This document shows, one piece after another, positions 31,960-39,012 of a DNA stretch of 39,012 bases (its first letter is position 1; the number at the start of each line of letters is the position of its first letter). Under the pieces are notes generated by a model, which saw only the letters and a program-made list of their open reading frames with translations, was not told where the DNA came from and made no database searches. The stretch is taken from NCBI GenBank assembly GCA_023410715.1, contig JAEYPN010000005.1, forward strand, positions 1 through 39,012, in the 5' to 3' direction. Origin of the DNA: Bacillota bacterium (GTDB lineage Bacteria > Bacillota_I > Bacilli_A > Izemoplasmatales > UBA1188). The position numbers were made by a program, and so were the translations under genes.

Positions 31960-31974
31960 CGTGGCGGACCCACG
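31960..31974 (+). promoter_or_regulatory. G+C-rich intercistronic hairpin before the binding protein gene
   Basis: CGTGG (31960-31964), loop CGGAC, CCACG (31970-31974), not followed by a T run. It may protect or process the mRNA so that the binding protein is made in excess. Confidence 0.45.
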
Positions 31975-32003
31975 TCAAATATAAAAAAAATATAGGAGGA
32001 AGA

Positions 32004-34229
32004 ATGAAAAAAATTATTAGTTTAGCGCTTGGTTTAGTGCTATTTATGGCTCTAGTAGGTTGTAAGCAAACAACTGCAAAGAAAACAACGCAAACAACTG
32101 CAAAACCTACTTCAGTCACTAAGTCAGAAGAAGAAGAAAAGGTACTTAAATATGCTGAAGGTACTGAATTGAATCTTGCTGTTACTCATAACAGTACAAA
32201 GACATCTATTTCATTTAAAGATTCTAGTATCACAGGGGACGGATTAAAGTTAGCTGATGGAAAAACTTATCAAACAGGCGATTTAAAACCAGTTTGGGCA
32301 GAACTAGAAAAAACTTTAAAAGTTAAATTTAAAGATGTTTATAAGGGAGAAACATCTGTTCAAAAAGAATACAATGCATGGAAAGCAGACAAATTTGAAG
32401 GCGTTGACGTTCTTGTTGGTAATGCAGATGACCTATCTACAGATGGTAAAACTGGACAATTAGTTGATTTATCACAGTGGCTTGACTATATGCCAAACTT
32501 CAAGACTTTTCTTGAAGAAAATCCAATTGTTTACTTATCAATAATTTCTAATACAGATACTGGTTCAATTTATTATGCTCCTTATTTTGATGGATATGAT
32601 GACATTGAAAAATATTTCTTAATGAGAACTGACTGGCTTGAAGCTTTACTAGATGGTGAAGGCGATTATACTGCAACTGCAAGTGACAAATTTGGTGATA
32701 TCGTTAAAGAAGCTGTTTATACACCTTATATGCCTACAACTGGTAAACTTGAAGTTACAAGTTTAACAAAAGATGGCAAAGCTACTCAAAAAATTACTAA
32801 AGACTTCACAACTACATATGGTAATATCGCTAAATATATGAATGATCATGTTACAGCTAATACTACTGGTGTTGAACTTGTAAATATGTTCCGTGATTAT
32901 ATCGATACAGCTTATAATAACTATTATGGAACTGAACGTTCAAGATTATTTGCAGGATACGATGCATGCTGGGACGTTGATGAATTAGTAGCTTTATTAC
33001 GTTGCGTTGTTTTAAACACACAAAAATTAACTGGTCAAAATGCTAAGAAAGTTACAGGTATATTCCCTCGTGAATCTGCACTTAATAGAACATCTGACTT
33101 ATTCTCACTTGTAAGCTTATTTGGTGTTCGTGGATATGAATCAAGAGCTGATTACTTATATTTCAATGCTGAAGGTGAATTATGCGACGCTCGTGGTGAA
33201 GAAGAATATAGTGAAGCAATTAACAAATTAAATCAACTTTATAAAGAAGGTTTAATTTTACAAGAATTTGATACAACTAAAGATACAATTTACAAAACAA
33301 TGTATCAACAAAACTTAGGTTTTATGGTTTATGACTATGTTCAAACTCAAACATTATATAATAATGACAAAACTGCTATTGACACAGCTAAATTGGCTGG
33401 ATTAGATTTTAATTTATCACCAGTTATTAACTCTGTTGCTAAATGGTTTGATGGAACTAATATGAAAGATGGAGCTGATCAAGGTACATGGATGAGATTT
33501 ACTGAATCTTGGCGTTCTGTTAAGACAAGCGGTTGGGCAATTCCTTCAGGAGTTAAAGGCGACAAATTACAAGCTGCCTTAAAAATGTTTGATTATGCAT
33601 ACTCTAAAGAAGGCGCAATCCTTATGTCATATGGTCCAGAAGCATGGAGATCAGGGAAAAATATTACTTATAAAGGTGAACAAATTCCTGAATTATCTGA
33701 AGCTGCTTTAAACGAATTATGGACTTTAGGTGCTGGAAACTATACTAACTATGCACGTTTCTATTTAGGATCAACTCTTCCAATTGGATTTGTTAAAGAT
33801 CAAGGTATGGAATATCAATGTACAACTGAAGGCGGTAAAAAAGGTGCTGAAATTGTTTCTGCTGCTATCGCTGCTGGTGTGTTAAAACATGTTACCCCTG
33901 AAATTTCTGATAACTTATTCTATACAATGGTTCCAACTACACTTCCAACAACAGTTAGACAAGACCAATTACTTGCTTCATATTCTGCACTTGGAAGCAA
34001 TGGCTTATTCTCAAAGACAAAGGATAAATATAACATTCTAATTGAAGTTATTAAGAATGGTTTTGGCTCTGAAGTTGCTTTAAGTAATACATTTATTACT
34101 ACAATGCCTAAAGATGCAAATGATCTTGTTACTCAATTCTTCTTTGAACTTGGTGGAAATGCATACATAGTATGTAAACAAAGTGCTTGGCAAGAGATTT
34201 TAACTTTCTACAATAATAAAGTAAAATAA
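32004..34229 (+). CDS. Large solute-binding lipoprotein of the oligosaccharide importer
   Basis: A 741-residue lipoprotein with a signal peptide and Cys20 in ALVGC, a Thr/Lys-rich linker, then a two-lobe substrate-binding protein fold. It is much larger than the usual 420-550 residues; big binders with LplB/YtcP permeases take complex polysaccharide fragments. Codons are highly uniform and the ribosome site (TAGGAGGAAGAATG) strong, which suggests heavy expression. Flanking hairpins at 31960 and 34248 may set its level relative to the permeases. The ligand is not determinable; unsaturated uronate oligosaccharides are a hypothesis from the adjacent KDG kinase and KduI genes. Confidence 0.88.
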   Translation: MKKIISLALGLVLFMALVGCKQTTAKKTTQTTAKPTSVTKSEEEEKVLKYAEGTELNLAVTHNSTKTSISFKDSSITGDGLKLADGKTYQTGDLKPVWAELEKTLKVKFKDVYKGETSVQKEYNAWKADKFEGVDVLVGNADDLSTDGKTGQLVDLSQWLDYMPNFKTFLEENPIVYLSIISNTDTGSIYYAPYFDGYDDIEKYFLMRTDWLEALLDGEGDYTATASDKFGDIVKEAVYTPYMPTTGKLEVTSLTKDGKATQKITKDFTTTYGNIAKYMNDHVTANTTGVELVNMFRDYIDTAYNNYYGTERSRLFAGYDACWDVDELVALLRCVVLNTQKLTGQNAKKVTGIFPRESALNRTSDLFSLVSLFGVRGYESRADYLYFNAEGELCDARGEEEYSEAINKLNQLYKEGLILQEFDTTKDTIYKTMYQQNLGFMVYDYVQTQTLYNNDKTAIDTAKLAGLDFNLSPVINSVAKWFDGTNMKDGADQGTWMRFTESWRSVKTSGWAIPSGVKGDKLQAALKMFDYAYSKEGAILMSYGPEAWRSGKNITYKGEQIPELSEAALNELWTLGAGNYTNYARFYLGSTLPIGFVKDQGMEYQCTTEGGKKGAEIVSAAIAAGVLKHVTPEISDNLFYTMVPTTLPTTVRQDQLLASYSALGSNGLFSKTKDKYNILIEVIKNGFGSEVALSNTFITTMPKDANDLVTQFFFELGGNAYIVCKQSAWQEILTFYNNKVK

Positions 34230-34247
34230 TTAATAATTTATAAGTCC

Positions 34248-34277
34248 ATGTCAAGGGAGGATTTCCTCCCTTGATAA
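34248..34277 (+). promoter_or_regulatory. Strong hairpin after the binding protein gene
   Basis: TCAAGGGAGG (34251-34260), loop ATTT, CCTCCCTTGA (34265-34274), with CAT and ATG flanks that can add pairs. It has no T run, so it is more likely a 3' stabiliser or partial attenuator than a full terminator; the downstream genes are co-directional. Confidence 0.6.
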
Positions 34278-34301
34278 TGGCATTTTAATAGAGGTGTAAA
34301 G

Positions 34302-34871
34302 ATGAAATTACAAATAAAAATTCAAAAAATAATATGCATTCTTGCGCTTATATCTGGAGCGCTATGTTTTATATTTGCGATTGGAATTACGACGGATATT
34401 TATAATTTGTACTTGACATCTGCATTAAAAGATTTTGATGGTATGGAAATATTTAATGAGATTCAACCATTTAACTCACAGCTAGTTAAAGTTTCAATTC
34501 TTATGATTCTTGTGGCAGTTTTGCTTTTTATAACAAATACGAACAAAAGAAGAAATTATTACATATCTAATTATGTTGTAACTGCTTTAGTAGCAGCAAC
34601 AAATATTATTGCATCATTATGGGCAATAAAAAACATTAATATTTTTAAAATAAAATTTAAAACAGAAACTGATTTTAAAAAATATTTTGATATATATAAT
34701 ACAAACAAAAAAATTTTAGTTAATGTTAAATATACAGAATCAACATTTTATTTTGATATCTCTCAAGCAACATTTATCATTTCAATAATTATTTCAATTA
34801 TTTTAGTTGGTAATTTAATTTGGAAAACAATCCTAATGAATAAAGAAAAAAGATTACTAGCTAATAAATAG
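34302..34871 (+). CDS. Unidentified four-helix membrane protein
   Basis: A 189-residue protein with hydrophobic segments near residues 8-30, 62-80, 92-110 and 150-175 and a large hydrophilic loop between the first two and last two. No motif is recognised. It follows the binding protein gene and has a reasonable start (AGAGGTGTAAAGATG). It could belong to the importer, to assembly of the lipoprotein or to an unrelated function. I know of no assigned role. Confidence 0.55.
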   Translation: MKLQIKIQKIICILALISGALCFIFAIGITTDIYNLYLTSALKDFDGMEIFNEIQPFNSQLVKVSILMILVAVLLFITNTNKRRNYYISNYVVTALVAATNIIASLWAIKNINIFKIKFKTETDFKKYFDIYNTNKKILVNVKYTESTFYFDISQATFIISIIISIILVGNLIWKTILMNKEKRLLANK

Positions 34872-34890
34872 CTTATATCAGGAGGTAAAT

Positions 34891-35343
34891 ATGAAATTCA
34901 ATCCCATTTCTATTGAAAGAATGAAATATAAAACCGATAAGGTTTCATCTGCATTAGCTATTTTTGGCTTAATATTTAATATTCTTTATTTTGTGGTTAT
35001 ATATAAAAAAAACGATAACTTTTATTACTCATATTATATGGGTATTTCCGTAGTATATAATTTAGTTTTTATGTTATTCGTGTTCTTCTGTGCTGAAGAA
35101 ATAAAAACCTATCATATGTTATTTTCAATTTTACTAATAATTATTGGAGCTTTACAAATTTATCGGATTTTCTATTATCCAGCAAAAGCTTTAGAAGCTC
35201 AAGTTTTGAAAAAAAATGAATATGAATCAATAGTTGTTTTTCTCTCTATATCGGCATTATTCTTGATTTTTGCAGGAATTGTAAGTATTATAAAAATAGT
35301 AATTTTAAAAAGATATATTAAGAAAGAAAAACAAGCAAGTTAG
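34891..35343 (+). CDS. Unidentified small four-helix membrane protein
   Basis: A 150-residue protein with hydrophobic segments near residues 20-40, 50-68, 75-92 and 112-134, and basic ends. No motif is recognised. Its size and helix layout resemble the previous gene product, with which it may share ancestry or form a complex. AGGAGGTAAATATG supports the start. It ends 12 bp before the second ATPase gene. Confidence 0.55.
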   Translation: MKFNPISIERMKYKTDKVSSALAIFGLIFNILYFVVIYKKNDNFYYSYYMGISVVYNLVFMLFVFFCAEEIKTYHMLFSILLIIIGALQIYRIFYYPAKALEAQVLKKNEYESIVVFLSISALFLIFAGIVSIIKIVILKRYIKKEKQAS

Positions 35344-35355
35344 GGGCGAAAAAAT

Positions 35356-36438
35356 ATGTCTTCATTAGATTTAAAAGGACTTAATAAAATATATCCTAAT
35401 GGTGTTCAAGCCGTCTATGATTTTGATTTACATGTTAATGATGGTGAATTTGTTGTCCTTGTAGGCCCTTCAGGATGTGGAAAAACAACAACTCTAAGAA
35501 TGATAGCAGGGCTTGAAGATATTTCTTCAGGTAATCTAATAATCGATGATAAAGATGTTTCAAAAACACCAGCTAAAGAGCGAGATATTTCCATGGTTTT
35601 TCAAAACTACGCTCTTTATTCCCATATGACTGTCTATGAAAACATGGCTTTTTCACTTGTCTTAAGAAAAGAAAAAGCAAATGATATACATAAAAAAGTA
35701 ATGGCTGCAGCTGAAATTCTAGGCTTAAATGACCAATTAAATAAAAAACCGAGACAATTGTCTGGTGGTCAAAGGCAAAGAGTAGCAATAGGTAGAGCAA
35801 TTGTAAGAAATCCTAAGGTTTTTTTATTTGATGAACCATTATCAAATCTTGATGCAAAACTTAGAAATTCAATGCGAAGAGAATTACTTCTTTTACATCA
35901 AAAATTAGGAGCAACAATGATCTATGTTACCCATGATCAAATAGAAGCATTAACCTTAGCAGATAAAATTGTCTGTATGTCAATGGGATACGTTCAGCAA
36001 ATTGGAACACCACTTGATTTATATGATAATCCAAGTAATTTGTTTGTTGCAAGCTTTATTGGCCTTCCGCCAATGAATTTAATTGATGTGATGGTTACAA
36101 AAAACGCTACTATTAAATGTGAACATTTTGAAGTTCCATTATCTAATGAACAAAAAGAAGTTTTAAAGGATTATGTAGGAAAAGAAGTTGTATTTGGTAT
36201 TAGACCGGAAGATATTTTGGAAGATGGTCAAATTACATTTAAGATAAATATCAATGAAAATACAGGACAAACAACAATTCTTCATGGTTTTTTAGAAAGT
36301 AAAAATGAATGTAGAAAGCTTGTATGTAAAATTAAACGTTGGTGTAAATATCAACTTGGTGACGTTATTAAAATTGGTTTTATACCTGAAAAAATGCACT
36401 TCTTTGATAAAGATACCACTAATGCGATTAGAAAGTAG
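35356..36438 (+). CDS. MsmX-like multi-substrate ABC import ATPase (copy 2)
   Basis: A 360-residue paralogue of the ATPase at 28327: both share the opening LNKIYPNG and VYDFD-type segment. Walker A is GPSGCGKTT at residue 37, the signature LSGGQRQRVAIGRAIV, Walker B VFLFDEPLSNLD. The TOBE region (about 240-360) is more divergent than the ATPase core. A duplicate ATPase inside one import operon is unusual. The two could form a heterodimer, serve different permeases, or one may be redundant. The start follows TAGGGGCGAAAAAAT. Confidence 0.92.
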   Translation: MSSLDLKGLNKIYPNGVQAVYDFDLHVNDGEFVVLVGPSGCGKTTTLRMIAGLEDISSGNLIIDDKDVSKTPAKERDISMVFQNYALYSHMTVYENMAFSLVLRKEKANDIHKKVMAAAEILGLNDQLNKKPRQLSGGQRQRVAIGRAIVRNPKVFLFDEPLSNLDAKLRNSMRRELLLLHQKLGATMIYVTHDQIEALTLADKIVCMSMGYVQQIGTPLDLYDNPSNLFVASFIGLPPMNLIDVMVTKNATIKCEHFEVPLSNEQKEVLKDYVGKEVVFGIRPEDILEDGQITFKININENTGQTTILHGFLESKNECRKLVCKIKRWCKYQLGDVIKIGFIPEKMHFFDKDTTNAIRK

Positions 36439-36447
36439 GCTCATAAT

Positions 36448-37068
36448 ATGAAATTCTTATTAATAGTGTTTGGATTTATTGTTCTATATTATGTAGTTTC
36501 TTTTATTATTAATCCTGCTAATACAAAGGAAGCTTTAAGAAAATTACTTGTAACAATTAAAAGAAAAACATATTTTATACCTTTAATGTTTTTATTTGTA
36601 AGTTGTTTTATTTTCAGTACAAAAATGACTCACTATTCCGACTGTATTGCGGTTGTTTACGCTAAAGGAATGGGTTTATGTTTCTTTATTAACACCCTTT
36701 GTTCAATGCTTGCAATTATTACCTTTGTTTTAGCATTCCCTCATCGTGAAAAACCTAAAATGGCTTTAATCGTTATTGTTGTTATAATGAATATTATCAT
36801 TATTGCATCGGAGATTATTATAATAAAATCAATTAATTATGCCCTTTATATTAAGGAAAATCCAATTATAATTTCAGCAACAAATAAATTGACTTTATCT
36901 ATATTGCCAACTAAAAGAATGGCAATAATTCATATTGTTTTACAAAGTATAGCTTTAGTATCAATTGTTACATTACCAATTTATAAAAAATATTTACAAA
37001 GAATTAACACTTCAATTAAGGTAAATGATGGTATAATTAAAGATATTAAAATTAATACAGAAGAATAA
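36448..37068 (+). CDS. Unidentified multi-pass membrane protein
   Basis: A 206-residue protein with about five helices (near residues 2-20, 43-60, 74-95, 107-126 and 163-180) and a polar tail. No family recognised. The ribosome site is weak (AGGCTCATAATATG), so it may be translated by coupling to the ATPase gene that ends 9 bp before. Its role in sugar import is inferred only from the operon. Confidence 0.5.
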   Translation: MKFLLIVFGFIVLYYVVSFIINPANTKEALRKLLVTIKRKTYFIPLMFLFVSCFIFSTKMTHYSDCIAVVYAKGMGLCFFINTLCSMLAIITFVLAFPHREKPKMALIVIVVIMNIIIIASEIIIIKSINYALYIKENPIIISATNKLTLSILPTKRMAIIHIVLQSIALVSIVTLPIYKKYLQRINTSIKVNDGIIKDIKINTEE

Positions 37069-37074
37069 AATACT

Positions 37075-37722
37075 ATGAGCAAAAACATTAAAAACGAAGA
37101 TTATAACTTGAAAACGGACGCAGTAAATGATTTAGTAAGTGTTTTAAGAAATCAAGAGAATCCAGAAAAAAGTTCTGGTAAGGAAGAAAAAATAAAAGGA
37201 CCCTATAATCCTTATAAGGTTGATAGATTATCAAAAGTACCAACAGTAATTAAAGCATTATTTGTTAAATTTTGGGTTGCGGGGATGATTTGTTATTTCT
37301 TTTTCTGGGGATTGTCTGGACTATTTAATAACACACTAGACTTATTAGTGTTTACAGGAATTTGTCTAGGATTTGTAAATGATGTTTTAGTAAATACCGC
37401 TTTTCTATATTTTGAAAGTGATAAAAAGGAATATCATAGATACATGCTAGTTCCAGTTTCATGCAAGAAAATGTGGACCTTACTTATTAATATTCCTTAT
37501 GGAATTTTAGAGGTATTAACCATTTCATTAATTTATCAATTTATTAATACGTCTGCAATAAAGATTTGGGATTTACCTGAAGTAACAGTATTCTTAGGTG
37601 TAGAACCAATACTATATGGCATATTCTTCGTCATTGTCGATATGTTTTATATTTCTATAAAAAATCTTTTTGTTAGAATATTAAATGATGCAAAAGAAAA
37701 AGTCAAAAAACAATTTAAATAA
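37075..37722 (+). CDS. Unidentified membrane protein at the end of the import operon
   Basis: A 215-residue protein with a polar N-terminus of about 60 residues, about four or five hydrophobic segments (near residues 63-85, 90-110, 135-158 and 172-198) and a Lys-rich tail. No motif that I recognise; it is not clearly a DUF624/YesL protein, although similar genes sit in such operons. The start has little Shine-Dalgarno signal (ATAAAATACTATG) and lies 6 bp after the previous stop. Confidence 0.5.
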   Translation: MSKNIKNEDYNLKTDAVNDLVSVLRNQENPEKSSGKEEKIKGPYNPYKVDRLSKVPTVIKALFVKFWVAGMICYFFFWGLSGLFNNTLDLLVFTGICLGFVNDVLVNTAFLYFESDKKEYHRYMLVPVSCKKMWTLLINIPYGILEVLTISLIYQFINTSAIKIWDLPEVTVFLGVEPILYGIFFVIVDMFYISIKNLFVRILNDAKEKVKKQFK

Positions 37723-37746
37723 GAATTTAAAGTAAAATTATAAGTT

Positions 37747-37790
37747 GTTTGTAGACACAAATAGGTTTGTGTCTATAAACTTTTTTTCTT
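37747..37790 (+). terminator. Terminator of the import operon
   Basis: GTTTGTAGACACAAA (37747-37761), loop TAGG, TTTGTGTCTATAAAC (37766-37780), then TTTTTTT. The stem is 15 bp with one G.U pair. Confidence 0.92.
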
Positions 37791-37858
37791 TCTAGGTGAT
37801 TTATAGAATTGTAATAATATTAATTTAAGAAAAAACAGTAATTATAAAGGAGGAAACT

Positions 37859-38866
37859 ATGGCAAAGATTGTAACTTTAGGAGAAATTATGCTACGCTTA
37901 TCGACGCCATGTTATAACCGTATTGTTCAAAGTGATTCATTTGATGTGTGCTATGGCGGAGGCGAAGCTAATGTGGCGGTTAGTTTAGCAAATTTTAACC
38001 ATAACGTTTACTACGTTACAAAATTACCAAAAAATGATATAGGTGAATCAGCTTTAAATATATTAAGAAGATATAATGTGAATTGCGATTATATTGTTAG
38101 AGGTGGAGAACGCCTAGGTATTTACTTTTTAGAGACTGGAGCTTCAATGCGTCCATCAAAAGTTATATACGATAGAGTAAATAGTGCAATTGCAAAAGCT
38201 GACCCTTGCGAATTTGATTTTGATAAGATTTTTGAAGGAGCTGAGTGGTTCCATATTACAGGTATTACACCAGCTATTAGTGATAATGGCATCGAAATTA
38301 CCAAAACTGCACTAAAAGCCGCAAAAAAGCACAATGTTATGGTTTCTTTTGATCTTAACTACAGAAAGAAATTATGGAGCGAGGAAAAAGCGAAAGAAGT
38401 AATGACTAGCTTAATGGAATACGTTGATGTATTTATTGGTGGTATGGATGATGCTTCAAAGTGCTTAGGATATGAAAAAGATGTAAATGAAAAAGAGTTA
38501 GATGAGTTTCAAAGTTTCCTTAAAGATATTTTAAATAAATTTCACTTTAAATATGCAGCTACTACTATAAGAGATGTTCATTCCGCAAGCGATAATGGTA
38601 TTAGTGCTTTAATTTATGATGGAAAAGAATTTTATTACTCAAAAAAATATGAGATAAGAATTGTCGATCGAATTGGCGGTGGAGATGCTTTTGCAGCTGG
38701 ATTAATTCATGGTTTATTAACTATGGAAAACATGAAGGACGCTTTAGAATTTGCGGTAGCGGCTGGTGCTTTAAAGCATACAATTAATGGAGACTATAAT
38801 CTTGTAAATATAAATGAAGTTGAAGAACTTGCTAAAGGTAATGCTTCAGGCCGTATTGAGCGGTAA
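37859..38866 (+). CDS. kdgK: 2-keto-3-deoxygluconate (KDG) kinase, PfkB family
   Basis: A 335-residue sugar kinase. The N-terminal PfkB signature is GGGEANVAVSLANFNHNVYY and the C-terminal signature is DRIGGGDAFAAG, starting at Asp270, with catalytic Asp276. It phosphorylates KDG to KDPG with ATP in the cytoplasm, before KDPG aldolase. The pattern resembles KDG kinase, but PfkB members are hard to separate; the KduI gene 15 bp downstream makes the KDG substrate likely. A strong AAAGGAGGAAACTATG start. I did not find a clear promoter in 37791-37858. Confidence 0.85.
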   Translation: MAKIVTLGEIMLRLSTPCYNRIVQSDSFDVCYGGGEANVAVSLANFNHNVYYVTKLPKNDIGESALNILRRYNVNCDYIVRGGERLGIYFLETGASMRPSKVIYDRVNSAIAKADPCEFDFDKIFEGAEWFHITGITPAISDNGIEITKTALKAAKKHNVMVSFDLNYRKKLWSEEKAKEVMTSLMEYVDVFIGGMDDASKCLGYEKDVNEKELDEFQSFLKDILNKFHFKYAATTIRDVHSASDNGISALIYDGKEFYYSKKYEIRIVDRIGGGDAFAAGLIHGLLTMENMKDALEFAVAAGALKHTINGDYNLVNINEVEELAKGNASGRIER

Positions 38867-38881
38867 AGAGGAGGAAAAAAT

Positions 38882-39012
38882 ATGAAATTAGATGTAAGAT
38901 ATTCAAATCATCCAAATGATGTAAAATATTACACTACAGATGAATTAAGAGAACATTTTTTAGTTGAAGAAGTATTTGTTCAAGATGAAGTAAGTTTAGT
39001 ATATTCCCATAA
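38882..39012 (+). CDS. kduI: KduI, 5-keto-4-deoxyuronate isomerase, N-terminal part (runs off the right edge)
   Basis: The first 43 codons of KduI. The N-terminus MKLDVRYSNHPNDVKYYTTD and then LREHFLVEEVFVQDEVSLVYSH matches the well-known KduI start ([22 protein letters not shown] in the enteric enzyme). It isomerises 5-keto-4-deoxyuronate to 2,5-diketo-3-deoxygluconate, the substrate of KduD. The zinc ligands lie beyond the window. AGAGGAGGAAAAAATATG supports the start, 15 bp after kdgK, so the two share an operon. Confidence 0.9.
   Translation, partial: MKLDVRYSNHPNDVKYYTTDELREHFLVEEVFVQDEVSLVYSH

Noticed and set aside
37075..37722. DUF624/YesL protein
   Set aside because: Position fits but the helix pattern and the polar N-terminus of 60 residues do not convincingly match.
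1..39012. CRISPR arrays, tRNA or rRNA genes, riboswitches
   Set aside because: I scanned for direct repeats, cloverleaf-like ends and known aptamer cores and saw none; a computational scan was not possible.

Overview
This is an A+T-rich window from a low-G+C bacterium, probably Bacillota or an Acholeplasma/Izemoplasma-like member of Mycoplasmatota. Shine-Dalgarno sites follow the Bacillus-type AGGAGG pattern, promoters are sigma-A like, the two extracellular polysaccharide proteins and the solute-binding protein are lipoproteins, and the sugar importers are of the LplB/YtcP type. UGA is a stop codon and tryptophan is UGG, so this is not a Mycoplasma/Spiroplasma code. The lineage is an inference; no rRNA or tRNA gene was seen.

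Layout. (1) 1-133: end of a KduD-type dehydrogenase. (2) 512-1474: a membrane-anchored XRE regulator behind a palindrome. (3) 1714-10365: a compact type IV filament operon with a strong promoter and terminator: a pilin, pilin-like and PilX-like minor subunits, a possible PilM-like protein, prepilin peptidase, PilC platform, PilB ATPase and a 714-residue pilin with a large beta-rich ectodomain. No PilT, PilN/O or secretin is present. PilB has no usual start codon and lies in the same frame as PilC behind one UGA. (4) 10366-11350: a decayed IS3-like transposase. (5) 11360-15081: a heterodimeric ABC exporter. (6) 15511-21906: a YczE-like membrane protein, a FAD/Rieske oxidoreductase, a MazG-like hydrolase, a GNAT acetyltransferase, a K+/H+ antiporter and, on the minus strand, an ArsB-like transporter. 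(7) 22018-28121: a beta-glucan operon with a small unknown protein, a GH16 laminarinase-like lipoprotein, a lipoprotein with three carbohydrate-binding modules and a transmembrane XRE regulator. (8) 28162-37790: a ten-gene oligosaccharide import operon with two MsmX-like ATPases, two permeases, a 741-residue binding lipoprotein and five small unidentified membrane proteins, preceded by a perfect 18-bp palindrome. (9) 37859-39012: KDG kinase and the start of KduI.

How it may work together: the GH16 and carbohydrate-binding lipoproteins would capture and cut beta-1,3-glucan outside the cell, the ABC importer would bring in an oligosaccharide, and KduI, KduD and KDG kinase would process unsaturated uronates. 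The filament system could attach the cell to DNA, a surface or polysaccharide. The links between blocks are inferred from proximity.
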